From assembly GCA_004123355.1 (NCBI GenBank), contig SCHM01000001.1:992001-1056000 (forward strand): a DNA stretch of 64,000 nt. The letters run 5' to 3'. The position numbers and the translations under genes were made by a program. The number at the start of each line of letters is the position of its first letter. The stretch's first letter is position 1. Below, piece after piece: positions 10,611 to 22,031 of the stretch. This DNA comes from Amphirosellinia nigrospora (lineage: Eukaryota; Ascomycota; Sordariomycetes; Xylariales; Xylariaceae). Under the pieces are notes generated by a model. That model made no database searches, had not been told where the DNA came from, and saw nothing but the letters and a program-made list of their open reading frames with translations.

Positions 10611-12441
10611 ATGTCGCTTGTTGTCTACGCCCTGTTGTTGCTGGTACTGGGCTGCTGCCTTCGGCTCCTTATGACTCGCTATCAAAAGTTTTTATCTGAT
10701 ATCCCCGGCCCATTGCTGGCGAGCTTTAGCAATGCATGGAAGTTCGTAGCAATATTGTACGATGACATGCCCGGATGGACGTTTCGAGCGCACCAAACAT
10801 ATGGCGACGTTGTCCGAATCGGCCCGAATCATATTTCATTTGCCAGCCCGAAAGCATTTCATGTAATCTATGCTACAAACCAGCCATTTGATAAGGTATG
10901 TTGATTCTGCTGCAGAGAAATCAATCATTAAATGTTTGAAATACTTACCTAACTGTTTTCGTAGTCAAATTTCTATGAGGTGGGCGCACCTATTTACCAG
11001 GATGAGCCGCTCGAGAACCTGTTCTCCCTCAGAGACGCCCATTCTCATGCCTCACTGCGAAGGAACATCGGTAGGCTATATACAAAAGCAGCTGTCTTAG
11101 ACTTTGAGCCCCAAGTCGATAGCTGTATCGAGCTATTTCTCAATCAAATGCACAAGCTTACGACGGATGGGCCTGCAACTCTAAATATGTCTGTCTGGTT
11201 ACACTTGTTTGCGTTTGACTGTCTTGGAGAAATCAACATCTCTAAGAAGCTTGAATTCCTCGAAACTGGACGTGATGTCAGGGGGTTAATAAGTGCTTCA
11301 GACAAAATATTCTTTCTAGTTGGACTCGTAAGTCATATCCTCCCCTGAGCAAGTTAAGCAAGGCTAAAAAGATAAAATCGATAGCTCACCCAGGCGCCTC
11401 TCCTCCAGTGGCTGCTGAAGTTTCTTCGCGCCTTGGCTCCAGTGGAGGAGGCAGAGCCGATCTTGAAGGTGCGCTGATATTAATACTTAGGGGTCATTGA
11501 GTACTAACAAGTTCTTCCCCAAGCTTACACTAGATGAAGTTAGCACGAGAGAGAAATCACCAAAGCGCCTGAAAGACATGCTATCCAAATTCTTGGATCT
11601 TCGCTCAACTCAACCAGAGAAGATATCTGTTCGAGAAATTACAGCTGCTGTCTTCATTAACCTGTAACTCTATCAAGTACCAGTTATCTTGATCACGACT
11701 GATCTTTTACTAGTACCGCAGGTCACGATGTTCTAGCCATCACACTAAGGGCAGTTTGGTATTACCTAGCTCGAAATGGCCGTGTTGTAGAGGCGCTGCG
11801 TGCGGAAATAAAACATGCTGCCGAAGACACTCCGCTGTCTTCTATGTTACCAATGGCCAAAGTTTCCAAACTTCAGTATCTGTAAGCTATCGCCGATGTC
11901 TTTAATCTCATGCAGACTGTGCAAAAGTTGACTCTCCGTTTAGAAACGCTGTAATTCAAGAGACATTACGAGTGCACCCAAATACAGGCACAATTATCGA
12001 ACGGAAAGTTCCGCTTGCTGGAGCTGAGATCGACGGCTATTACTTCCCCCCAACACGATTGTAGGAGTCAATGCCTGGGTCCTACATCGCAACGAACAAG
12101 TATATGGGGAAGATGCTGCTGAGTTTAGACCGGAGCGGTGGATTGAGGCCAGCGACAGTCAACGTTTGGAAATGAGTCGTTGTCTGTTCTCTGTAAGGCG
12201 CGTCTTTGAACACTCTGTTTACCATCAAGCTAACACATCTCGACAGTTTGGTTCCGGTGTACACACATGCATTGGCAAGAACATAGCAATGATGATTATT
12301 AGCAAGGTATTAGTTGAGTTTTATCGACGGTACGACGCTGCTTTGATGTTCAATGCTGATGGGCAAGGGTGGAAGGTGCACGGGAGTTGGGTAACTAAGC
12401 AAACGGGGATGAACATGGAAATCTCTAGATCACTCAGTTAG
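10611..12441 (+). CDS. Cytochrome P450 monooxygenase with atypical I-helix
   Basis: Predicted ER-anchored P450: an N-terminal hydrophobic anchor (VVYALLLLVLGCCL), then the proline hinge DIPGPLLA. Exons are 10611..10895, 10965..11327, 11394..11468, 11524..11663, 11714..11881, 11944..12192 and 12247..12441, about 491 residues. ETLR (K-helix ExxR), FRPERW and the heme-binding FGSGVHTCIG with its Cys are all present. The I-helix reads TAGHDVLAITLR. The usual oxygen-activating Thr after the acidic residue is Val, and the following Thr is Leu. One frame slip lies in a C run at about 12055-12061 (GYYFPP to NTIVGVNAW); a single missing C explains it. The arrangement, divergent from the prenyltransferase, suggests that it oxidises the prenylated product. 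The Val could mean unusual chemistry or reduced coupling. Confidence 0.88.
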
Positions 12442-13331
12442 AAAACACGTGTATATAGCGGGAGGATTGTCTAGCATGATATAGTCAGGGATAATGGTAT
12501 CTGCTATGTATACTCCCCTTGTGTGCAATAGAATTTCAGGTCTCTTACAAGCATATGGGATGTGTTTGATAGTGAATAGGAGGTTAGACATGTCACCTAT
12601 TATGAGCTATGAAACTTACCGGAAAACAAAGCCTGTAAAACAAGCTATTTTAATTCTCTGTTTGAAAACATTTTGAGAAAAAAGACCTTTGTACCCCTTC
12701 TCCTTTACGTGCAACCAGGTTGGATATTTTGATGACTTGCCTGAGAAGGCTGGCGGCTGTTGCGGCGGGTTCAAATGCATTGATCTAGAGATTGTGCTAA
12801 TTGATGACATCCTAGGCCCTGACTCCTCCTACATGTGGCCCAAGAACAAATATGAGCCAGGATAGGAACAGGAATCGTTTGGTTATTATTAACCAAGCTT
12901 GCGACACATTTAGTTACATCGTGGGGTTTCGGCCAGCAGTCGCGTCACCGAGGCATAAGTAGGCGTTATACGTTATAGGGCGCATTTCACGGGATCTAGT
13001 CGTTCTAGAGGCCATCTAGTTCTTTTTAGGTATTCTCGGTCAGGAAACACTTGCGTTTCAATGGACTAATAGCGACGTATTATAATAATACCTAACAACC
13101 CTATCACCTTGTCGACCTATCAACGGTTATTAATCGGGCAAATGGTCATAATATATCCTTCTAGCCCTATCTTCTTACGTAACTTTTATTGCCATTTTTC
13201 CTTTTCACTTCCTCATTACCTCGCCTTAAATCCACCACTACTTACTTTCCACCTCGTTATTCATAGTTTAAAATAGAATCTCTCGCTTTATTTTGAGATA
13301 GGATATCTCGCTCGAAGAAACGGCCCATATG
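12442..13331. other. Intergenic stretch between convergent genes
   Basis: It is AT-rich DNA between the P450 (+) and the membrane-protein gene (-). No coding signal, repeat or RNA gene was recognised. Confidence 0.5.
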
Positions 13332-13656
13332 TTACTCAGATAACGTACTGGGTGTCGTACTGGGTGATATTAAGAGTTGTGTGGTCTTTGGGCGTTCAGT
13401 GTGCTTTGTTGCCTCAGTCTCTGAGATTTCTGTTGTCCCAGCAGAGGGTTGAGGATGATTGCTAAGCGTTTTCTTAAGTTCGCTATCGTCACTGCTGAGC
13501 TTAGAAAAGCGTGAAATTTCATGAAGAGGAGACTCGGAATTTTGACTGTCTTGGATACCATGGGGAGAAATTGAATAATCCCTGAAATACGCTCGAGTAA
13601 GGGGACAGCCTGAACAATTGGGACAAGAGTTGATCAATATGCGAGTCCTCTGATTC

Positions 13657-15108
13657 TCATGACCAAAAGTCGCGCGCAGAAGGATCACCGTCCGATATTA
13701 TGTCTTTATCGGTTCGCGTGTCTATCCTTGAAAGTTTTGCCCAGCGGGCCATCCACTCTATCTTGCCGTCGGGGATGAAGACTTCTTTGAGTGCTGGTCG
13801 AAACTTACTAAGAAAGAGATAGTATCGAAGAGCCAACCATATTGCCGACGAAGTCAGAATCGCGAGTATGGCCAGCAGGGCCACCGAAGCTTGAACCGTG
13901 TCCACCCAAACACTGACTATTTTGAAGCTAGGAAATGAGCGTATCGTGTTCACTGAGGCCATATACACCTGATAGAATCGAAGCAAATCTTCTGGCGTAG
14001 GCGTTGACACAGAGAGGTTCTTGCTTCCTGCGGCCTCAAGTGTATAAGTGGAATATTGCGAATATGCCTGCATGATTGCAAATGTGTCGTTGGTCCAAAT
14101 CCACGGAATAGCGTCCTCGTCCGCCACTTCGGTTTTTCTGGTGATGTTGCATTCGACTCTTGTAAAACTCGCACTCTGGACTGGCCCAGTTGGTTTCCAT
14201 TCCGTCGTTGCTGCCTCGCCGGTGTTCACGAAGTTGGTTGCTTTGAATTCTCGCACGTGTAGTGCTGAAATGCACAATTGCAAAGTTTCTTTGTTCGTAT
14301 ACATTCGGCCCTTTATTTCTGGGTCAGATTGAAACAGAACGAAAAACATGGCTTCCTTGAAAGGAACAGGATCTTCGACCTTCTGCCAGCTGTTGAAATT
14401 AGCTTGCATCCTGTACAGTGATGAGTTCAACCAAGATCTGTCGAACGTATCTCGGAAGGCGGGGAACGCATTGACCGGGTCGTAAAAGGTATAGTTGCCA
14501 GATGCGATCACGTTATGTAAAACAGTTTCAGGGGTGCTTTTACACGTCATCGTCCAGGTCGGGTCCCATTCCTCGGCGTTATAGATCCAGGCAGCCGTTG
14601 ATGTCGGCAAATAATCAAGTAGTTGATTTTTTGGGAAGTTTGCTTGATCCAGGCTGAAGATGGTGTCGTTCCATAAAACGTTGGCCAGAAGCAGGTTGCC
14701 AGAATATCCGCCGCCTTTTGTCGTCTGCAAAACCTCAATCCTCTTGTGGGAAAGTCCGCGAGTGCTCCTCAATGAGTTCTTCGATATGGGGCCAGCAAAG
14801 GTAGATACGAGTGTCAGGGTAATAATTATGACAAATTGAAGGAGCAAGCACCACGTCTCTCTACTGAATACCTTCGACTTGAGCAGGGAACAAAGCTCCC
14901 AACCCTCGCTTGGGCTAGAGATGACGCATACGGTGGGCAGAGGAACGCCTATCTTCCCCCGTAATAGTTTCTCGCTCCCTTTTTGCCACCAAAACCGAGA
15001 AACTGACCATATGCCGAATGTGGCAAGAACTGAGAGGAAGACGTTAAGCGCTGCTTGGATAGTTTCCACGTCCCATTTGGAAGAGATTGTGGCCCAGCCT
15101 AGTAACAT
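13657..15108 (-). CDS. Fungal membrane protein of unknown function
   Basis: A 483-residue open frame from ATG. Two hydrophobic segments lie near the N-terminus (about residues 17-38 and 86-108) and one near the C-terminus (about 408-436). Between them is a roughly 300-residue, probably extracellular or luminal domain with several N-glycosylation sequons (NDT, NYT, NSS, NIT, NLS) and a few Cys. I do not recognise the family beyond its resemblance to uncharacterised membrane proteins common in filamentous ascomycetes. A hydrophilic, Ser/Thr-rich frame continues at 13332-13688 in another frame and becomes contiguous if one T of a TTTT run near 13663 is ignored, so the true C-terminus may extend about 110 residues. 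It lies within the metabolic locus, but nothing ties it to biosynthesis. Confidence 0.7.
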   Translation of the reverse strand: MLLGWATISSKWDVETIQAALNVFLSVLATFGIWSVSRFWWQKGSEKLLRGKIGVPLPTVCVISSPSEGWELCSLLKSKVFSRETWCLLLQFVIIITLTLVSTFAGPISKNSLRSTRGLSHKRIEVLQTTKGGGYSGNLLLANVLWNDTIFSLDQANFPKNQLLDYLPTSTAAWIYNAEEWDPTWTMTCKSTPETVLHNVIASGNYTFYDPVNAFPAFRDTFDRSWLNSSLYRMQANFNSWQKVEDPVPFKEAMFFVLFQSDPEIKGRMYTNKETLQLCISALHVREFKATNFVNTGEAATTEWKPTGPVQSASFTRVECNITRKTEVADEDAIPWIWTNDTFAIMQAYSQYSTYTLEAAGSKNLSVSTPTPEDLLRFYQVYMASVNTIRSFPSFKIVSVWVDTVQASVALLAILAILTSSAIWLALRYYLFLSKFRPALKEVFIPDGKIEWMARWAKLSRIDTRTDKDIISDGDPSARDFWS

Positions 15109-17631
15109 GCTGGGTTAGGCTGTCGGCGGTTGATTTGTTCCGTTCAAGCAAATAAAATGGTTCGGAAGGTGACTGTTATAAAACTTCAGCTGGGATGATT
15201 AAGATGTGATGTTCATTTTTAGCCTTGGGGCTTGTCTTTTCCCGTTCTATTTATACTAAAGCAGTCTCCATGTTTCCATCATATTATCCTCAAACCTGGA
15301 AATTACACGCCAATCTAGTAAACGTAATACGGAACTATAAACTGCCATTTCAGAGAGAGTGAAGTTCCGCACTATCGACGATCAAGCAGGTGTATTCGCA
15401 ACACCGCCTCAAAGGAAGAGCTGTTCTCATAACTCAACTGGTTCATCAGCCCCTGAAAGTAAGCTAAGCATCAAACTTGTTAGGCCTCATAAATTAGTTA
15501 AAAACATAAGAAGGCTAGAAGATTACTAAGTATCGTCGGCCAAGAGCTTCGGTGGCTGCTCAGAGCTAGTGACTTGCACCTCTCGAGGCGCAATGCATAA
15601 AGAAGTCTCCTCATGACCGAACACCTCATCTAACCTCTTAGCCTTTCGGTCAGAGTCAACTACTAATGCTTCTCGTAGGTACCACGTTTCCTACACAATC
15701 CACAACTCTTCCTCTATTTGTTCCATCTAGTTCAGAGGTTATTATCATACGTTTATCTGTACGTCAGAGTACGTCAACCTACTTATCTGCACATTCAATC
15801 ACCTATACGCTCATGCTGATTTCATAATGAGCGGTGTGACAATTTATTAGCGAAGACACGAACATATCAGATAGTATAGTAGGTATTGTAGTCGATCAGA
15901 GATCCAATCCCGGGAGGCTAAAAAGTATAAAACGGGCCTGCGCTCAGAAAGTGGAATTGTACTTAGCCAATGTGACTCGAAAGGGTCTATTGTTCCCTAT
16001 CTCTATACAATGTAACTTTACCTCTAATAATAGCTAAATCTCAGGGCCTACAATCACTAGGTAGCCTTCTTTCGGTTGGGCTGCGATTGTATCTAGGCAG
16101 GCGTCCGGGCTCTTGTGATCTATGTCGACCAATAAAATGGAGCTCCCTGGTTATGGGTTGGGCAATGTGACTTCAATTCGTTTTACTTGCGAATTCTTCG
16201 AATTTTAATTAACAAGTCAAAAAGCACCGATTAATCTATTATGTATTAGCCATCAGTATGGGTGATTTCTTAGGTTCAAGGTATCCACCACGAAACTTCC
16301 CTTCTACATCATTACGACCTCAGGCATCAAGGCCAAATACGCCACGAAATCGACACCCCTGCAGCCTTTCTAGTTTCTCTTACTCCTTTGTATCTTCTTT
16401 GTTTGGTTACTATAATTGACCTGGTCTATACCAAATTTGAAGTTGGGGGTCAATACCTAAACTACCCCACACTTGCATCAGTCTTGCGATGAAAGCTAGC
16501 CGAAAAGGAGCAAGCTCTCTCTAATACAAGTACGAATGTCCGCCTGTGTGTCTGCCCTTTGGTGCCTTGTAGATATGTCAAATGAGAAATTTTTTTAAAA
16601 AGAAAAGGGGGGATAGGGGCCAGTTCCGATCTTAACGTCATTCTATTGCTGCTTCGGTATGCAGAGTGCCCGATATGTGCTATTGTACTGTATAAAGTGA
16701 TCTTGGAGTAGTGATCTGCAAAGAGAATGAAAATCAACCTTTGAGGGTCTGAGAAGGATTAGTATTGGCTGATTGGTGTTGAAGTGTGGCACACCAAATA
16801 GACGTTATACCATAACTAACGCATTATCAATCATCCACGCGGGGTAGGAAATCACACCACGTCTTGCAAATAACTTTCTTGGGGCTGTTGCATATGCTGT
16901 AGTTGCCAATCAGGCCCTGCCACAATATCATCACTACCTAACCCAAGGGCAGCGTTAGCAAATGCACTTGTAGTCCTTGAACTCTGGGCTAAAGCGGCCA
17001 CCCCTATTTATTTCGCATTCTAACTTCACGCATATTTATGCCCTTCCCCTCTTGCGTGGCTCAGAAAGCGGCAACAGAAAATCCTTTTCTCTAACTCACT
17101 CTGCCTTCGGAAGATCGGCTCAGGTCTGGTATTAGACCCCCAACTTTACTACCTCTCAGCAAGGCTAACTAGAGCAGACGACGATACGCTTCGTGCCCAG
17201 CCATTTCAGCACATTTCAGCAATGCCCGAGGTCAATAAAACCCGACCTTGGAAGGCTGTGTGGCCGCCGACAGCTGACGAAGAAGCATCAATCACAGCCT
17301 CGATGCGACACCTGAGAGGCAAAACAACAGCGGGTCGGGAGGCAATAGCGGTATTTACGGATTCAATGAGAAAGACGAGATAGTTGGGCCGGCCAAGGAG
17401 CCCACCACAGACAGTGGTGAGGTGAAGAAGTGAAAAAAGTGATTTCCAGCTTGCTGAGCTTGCTATTGGAATGACAGCAGCCACTCATCTCTTGCAGTTA
17501 TGAAATCATACCGTCTCAGTACTAGTTCATTACTGCTTTCACCGCCTCTCGATTGACTATTGAGTTTGTGTATGCCTTGTTTGTGTCCATTGGCAAGCTG
17601 TTGGGCTTCTTCGTCAATCTGTCATGCGTGA
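15109..17631. other. Gene-poor stretch of 2.5 kb
   Basis: It is AT-rich, without a recognisable gene. A frame at 17206-17484 (minus) has no motif I trust. Parts around 15540-15800 and 15900-16150 look like degenerate repeat or gene remnants, but I cannot name them. Confidence 0.4.
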
Positions 17632-18607
17632 TCAGGCGTAGAACAGATAGGCTCTTAGCTCAATGCTAGCCCTTAGTGCTGCATCGTGATCCGAATTCGG
17701 GTTCCTGAAGCTTGCGTGGGCAACGCCTTGCGTAGTATGATTAGAAAGTATTTGAGATTGCCATGCACCTGGGGACAACGTACCACCAGTGCCCTCGGAG
17801 TCTATTTGACGAAAGACAATGCATTCATTATACTCCAGGTCTTTGACGTAATACCAGGCATGTCTTGGGCTATAATAGAGCCTCATGTTTTCAATATACC
17901 GGTTGGGGAAGACCACATCAGCAGGGACTGTCTCTGACTCGTGATCGATTGTGCGTCGGTCACACAATCCCAACGGCCAGTCATTTCCAGGTCCTTGGAG
18001 TGATTGCCAAACGCTGAACTGGTAAGATGAAGAGTACGAAAGGGTGAAGTCAGGGGAACGTACTTTACAGTTAAGCATCTGGTGAAGTTTTTCAGATCAA
18101 TGTCGAATGCCGAAGCTAGTCGCGTAGCCGAGCGCGGAGTATAGTCTCACATTCTATGAGCTGAAAGAACCATGGGAATGGCTGGGTAAGCTGCTGACCA
18201 ATATGTACTGCTGTGGCAGGCTGCACAGTGTCGAAGCCCTTGTCACTTTCCCCGAGAAACTGTGCATCGCGTTTGCGGTACTGATTAATCCATTATGAGC
18301 TGCCAGCCCCATGAGGCGATCTGGTTAAGGTGAGATCACATACTGTATGCTCTAGGATCCTGATCTCAGCCACATCAGGAAACATCTTCTCGAGAAGTCG
18401 GCGTACGACGGGATAGTACATGCTCTCCACTTTATTGTTGTCTGTAAACTCCGAGGGTGACAGGGGGCACTCGGTATTAGCTATCGCGAAGCCATAGTCT
18501 TCGAAGTCGTGAGATCCTTGAACCGCTCGGAAGTTTCGGATGTTTACTGTTCGAGCCTCATTAACCGCGTTTGTATGAGGGAAATCCCCCCTTGCCTGAT
18601 ACCTCAT
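17632..18607 (-). CDS. CmcJ/NvfI-family oxidoreductase (frame slip; may be pseudogene)
   Basis: Fungal CmcJ/NvfI family, related to Fe(II)/2-oxoglutarate-type enzymes such as the endoperoxidase NvfI; members sit in many metabolite clusters. The best exon model is complement join(17632..18018, 18069..18153, 18199..18280, 18344..18607). Signatures are ARTVNIRNFR and YGFAIANT near the start, QPATAVHI leading to the first metal-ligand region, and FSVWQSLQGPGNDWPLGLCD. RHAWYYVKDLEYNECIVFRQ and VAHASFRNPNSDHD near the end carry the second His and closing Arg (IELRAYLF). Introns are 63, 45 and 50 bp. One base seems missing at about 18120 (RLRD to LASAFDIDL). The N-terminus is shorter than in most relatives. 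With the single slip it may be a live gene in a flawed assembly, or recently decayed. Confidence 0.72.
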
Positions 18608-19801
18608 CTCATATGGTTGCTCATGTTCCCACTTGCGTCTCTTTCGAGATAAAGAATCTCGGTTCTCACATCACCATTTTCGCCGACACAAATTTCCGGT
18701 TCCCGGTCCATACGTGCGTCTTCTGCTCTTCAAGTTTAGGGCTCAAAATATACGGGTTGGTACAGTAGGAACTTTCTTTAGAATCTGGGGTAAAAGGTTC
18801 ACTAGAAATATTGATTAGCTCATGAGTCGCGGCCACATGATATAGTATTTGAACTGGTGGTGTGTTGATCAAGCACTGCGACCGGTAGTATCATGTACAT
18901 AGTATGACAGGACCAATGAACTGATGTTAATATTGGAGTTTCCTGCAGCTCAGTCACACCTTTGGGCCCTGTCAGGTAGTCTGCTGCTCACGCGCAAATC
19001 TCCTGTCCACCTTCAGTTCCAGTCTACAACCTTCAATTATAATACTCAGTACCCTCAAATTAGGCATAATCGAGCGACGCCGATTTAACCTCAACGAGCT
19101 GCTGTTCAATCATTGTTTAATCGGACTACTTGGTCTTGGCTCAGTTAGCTTATTTGCTTTGTAGATCTAGCTTATCCCACTCTGACTAGCGTACCCGAAA
19201 GTATAGTGGGGTTCAGCGAAGTAAGACAGGGGTATGTCTTAACGACAATAGTCGCGATACGCGCGCCCTTATACAAATTAAAGGAATCTGTAGCTGGTGA
19301 TAACTGTACATAAGAAGTACGAGGATAGGAAAGGTTCAGTGAAAAATACCGTAAACACAGAAATGCCATCAAGCTAGATCTGTTGACCTACATGCTGTTG
19401 TTGTTGTTGTTGATATGTAAGGACTAAAAGGTTATTACCGGGTTTGTGTATGTACTATGTATGCTGAGTTCGGCAGGTGGCATCGGCAATCTCTAAAGGA
19501 CAGATTCACTTTGAGACACTCTTACTTCCGATCTCCTCTAGAGCCTGGTAATCATAGATGTGAGCCTCATCTGGCTCATTACCTCACTTGTGCGAAATGC
19601 TGTTACTTCTTTTGCCTTACATTCTGTCCTAACCCCATGTTGCCAGCTAGATTGAGAAGCCGGCGCCTCCACGAGATTCTGGTGGCTGCGTCATTCCCCT
19701 TCGTACACAGTCTACGATCCCTTAGCTTATCTTATCAACCCCTCCCCACGTCCGATGCCCATCCACCAACTCCATACCGTCGCCACGGTAAAACGCTTCA
19801 A
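18608..19801. other. Intergenic stretch between divergent genes
   Basis: It lies upstream of both the CmcJ-like gene (-) and the amidase gene (+), so it should hold both promoters. A short TTG trinucleotide run is present at about 19395-19412. No gene was recognised. Confidence 0.45.
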
Positions 19802-21954
19802 ATGAAAGCAACGTGCCTCTTGAGACCAGCTATTATGGTTCTTGTAATATTTCTATTTATTGTTGGGGGTATTAGTACTGCCCTCATTCGCCCTATCCAT
19901 TGGCCAAATGGTTAGTGAAAGCTTGTACAAGCCACCTTTCACGAGGCTCATCTACCACTCTAGTGTCATATCCATTGCTTGGTGAAGCTTCAGTCGAATC
20001 GCTCGCGGCTGGTCTTGATTCAAAGACATTCACCAGCGTTGATCTCGTAAAGGTACAAATTTATGCTTATTCGACTATGCTAGTTTTCAGGGGTCGGCCC
20101 AAGAGTGTGGATACCAGAGCCAGGTATAATTGACAGTATACTACCTCTACCTGCAATATTCTCAACTCATACCTTAAATAACTATTTATCCAAATATTAG
20201 AAAGCGATTGACTGAAAGAGATAGGCGTACCTAGCTCGAATAAACGAGGTGAATGGGACGGCGCATGCAGTAACTGAGACTAACCCGGACGCCCTTGAAA
20301 TTGCGGCTGCCTTAGATAAAGAACGAGCAAATGGGTCTCTTCGAAGGTAAGTACAGTGGCATAAGAGTCAAGGGCTGTTCTGATACGGTTCAGTATAGTC
20401 CCCTTCACGGAATTCCGATCTTGATTAAAAATAATATGGCAACGCTTGATTCGATGGAAACAACAGGTAAATCCCATATAACACTTCATATTAATCTGCT
20501 TACACATCTATAAGCGGGCTCTTGGGCTCTTGTTGGATCTCGGCTACCTTCAGACGCCACTGTTGTTCGAAAACTCCGGAATGCGGGAGCAATTATTCTT
20601 GGCAAAACGAGTATCAGTCAATGGGCCAATTTCCGGTCCCTGAACGCAAGCAACGGGTGGTCCGCCCTTGGGGGTCAAGTCTTTGGCCCGTTTGTCCCAA
20701 AGCAAGATCCTTGGGGTAGCTCAAGCGGGAGTGCTGTAGCTTCTGCGTATGTGCTGATAGAAACTCTGGAAGCTATTCTAATCTCACTTCAGGCTTGGAT
20801 TGGCTCTTGGTGCCTTGGGCACGGAGACTGATGGTTCGATTACCGGCCCAGCGTCGTTTAATAACGTGGTGGGAATGAAGCCGAGTAAGAATAAACATCG
20901 TCGATTGTACAAACGGAACTTGACTAACGTGAGCACTAGCTGTCGGCTTAACATCCCGGCACTTGGTAATTCCGGTGAGCGAACACCAAGATACTATTGG
21001 ATCATTGACGAAAACAGTCAAAGACGCCGCTTATATTCTCCAAGCTATTGCCGGCGTAGACCCCCATGACAACTACACATCCACTATCCCCGACCTGAGA
21101 GTGCCTGACTATGTCGCCGCGTGCAACCGCTCTGCGATCATTGGGCTAAGACTGGGCGTGCCAAGAAATGTGATAAACTTGTTTTCTGACTCTGACAATA
21201 CAACAATCCCGATGATTGAAAGTTTCGAGCAGGCGCTCGATGTTTTGCGTTCTGCTGGCGCAACTATCGTCGATACTGAATTCCCTGCGGCAGACGAACT
21301 ACGCCACTCTGATATACCCATGCGTGTAGTTAGCGCCGATTTCGTTATCAACTTGAAGAGCTACCTCGACAGTCTCGTGGTGAACCCCAATAATATCACT
21401 TCGCTTGCCGATTTACGTGACTTCACCGAGCCTTTCCCCTCGAGGACTACCCTGAACGGGATACTACCATTTGGGACGCGGCTCTTGAAAGTTGGAATAA
21501 CACAGATCCGAGGTTCTGGCCGACATATCAGGAAGCCTTGTACTTTAACGATGAAGGGGCCTGCTCGGCGCTATTCGCAGGGATCTTTGGATGCTGTAGT
21601 CCTCCCAGCAAACTTCGCATCTGATGCTGGCGCCATAGTGGGAGCGCCTATTGTAACTGTCCCTCTTGAGTTTTATCCGGATACTTCGCCAATATCTAGC
21701 AACGCATGGGGTCTGGTCAACGTTGCCCCCAAATTCCGTATGTTGCTAGTTTCTAGCCCAGTTCCTACTGTCAAATGCTGACGAGCACGCTTTTCTAGTT
21801 TGGTATCAGTTTCTTGGGCGACAGATTTACGGAAGAAAGACTTATTAGTATTGCTTACGCTTTCGAACAAGAGACGAAAGAAAATATGCGGAAAGCAAGG
21901 GACAGATGTCCACCATATATCTTGCCCAAAACCGAGCTAAGGGACGTAATTTGA
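19802..21954 (+). CDS. Amidase-signature hydrolase, membrane-anchored or secreted
   Basis: Amidase-signature enzyme that would hydrolyse a carboxamide. An N-terminal hydrophobic segment (MVLVIFLFIVGGISTALI) suggests secretion or an anchor. Exons are about 19802..19910, 19964..20052, 20225..20346, 20399..20466, 20515..20746, 20793..20884, 20940..21737 and 21799..21954. The catalytic Lys is in PLHGIPILIKNNM, the cis-Ser in GSSSGSAVA and the nucleophile Ser in ETDGSITGPASFN. The last exon supplies FGISFLGDRFTEERL and the C-terminus. Three single-base slips fall at about 21437 (CCCC run), 21557 (GGGG run) and 21582 (GGGATC), and the phase at the last intron is off by two. Between the slips the sequence stays close to the family, as with assembly errors rather than long decay. 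It may tailor the locus product or be an unrelated neighbour. Confidence 0.82.
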
Positions 21955-22031
21955 ACTGTCAGTTTAGCCCACAGAATACCTTAGTAATTAGACATGGTCG
22001 AGCGCTGGGGTTAATGCAAGTGCGCTCTATA

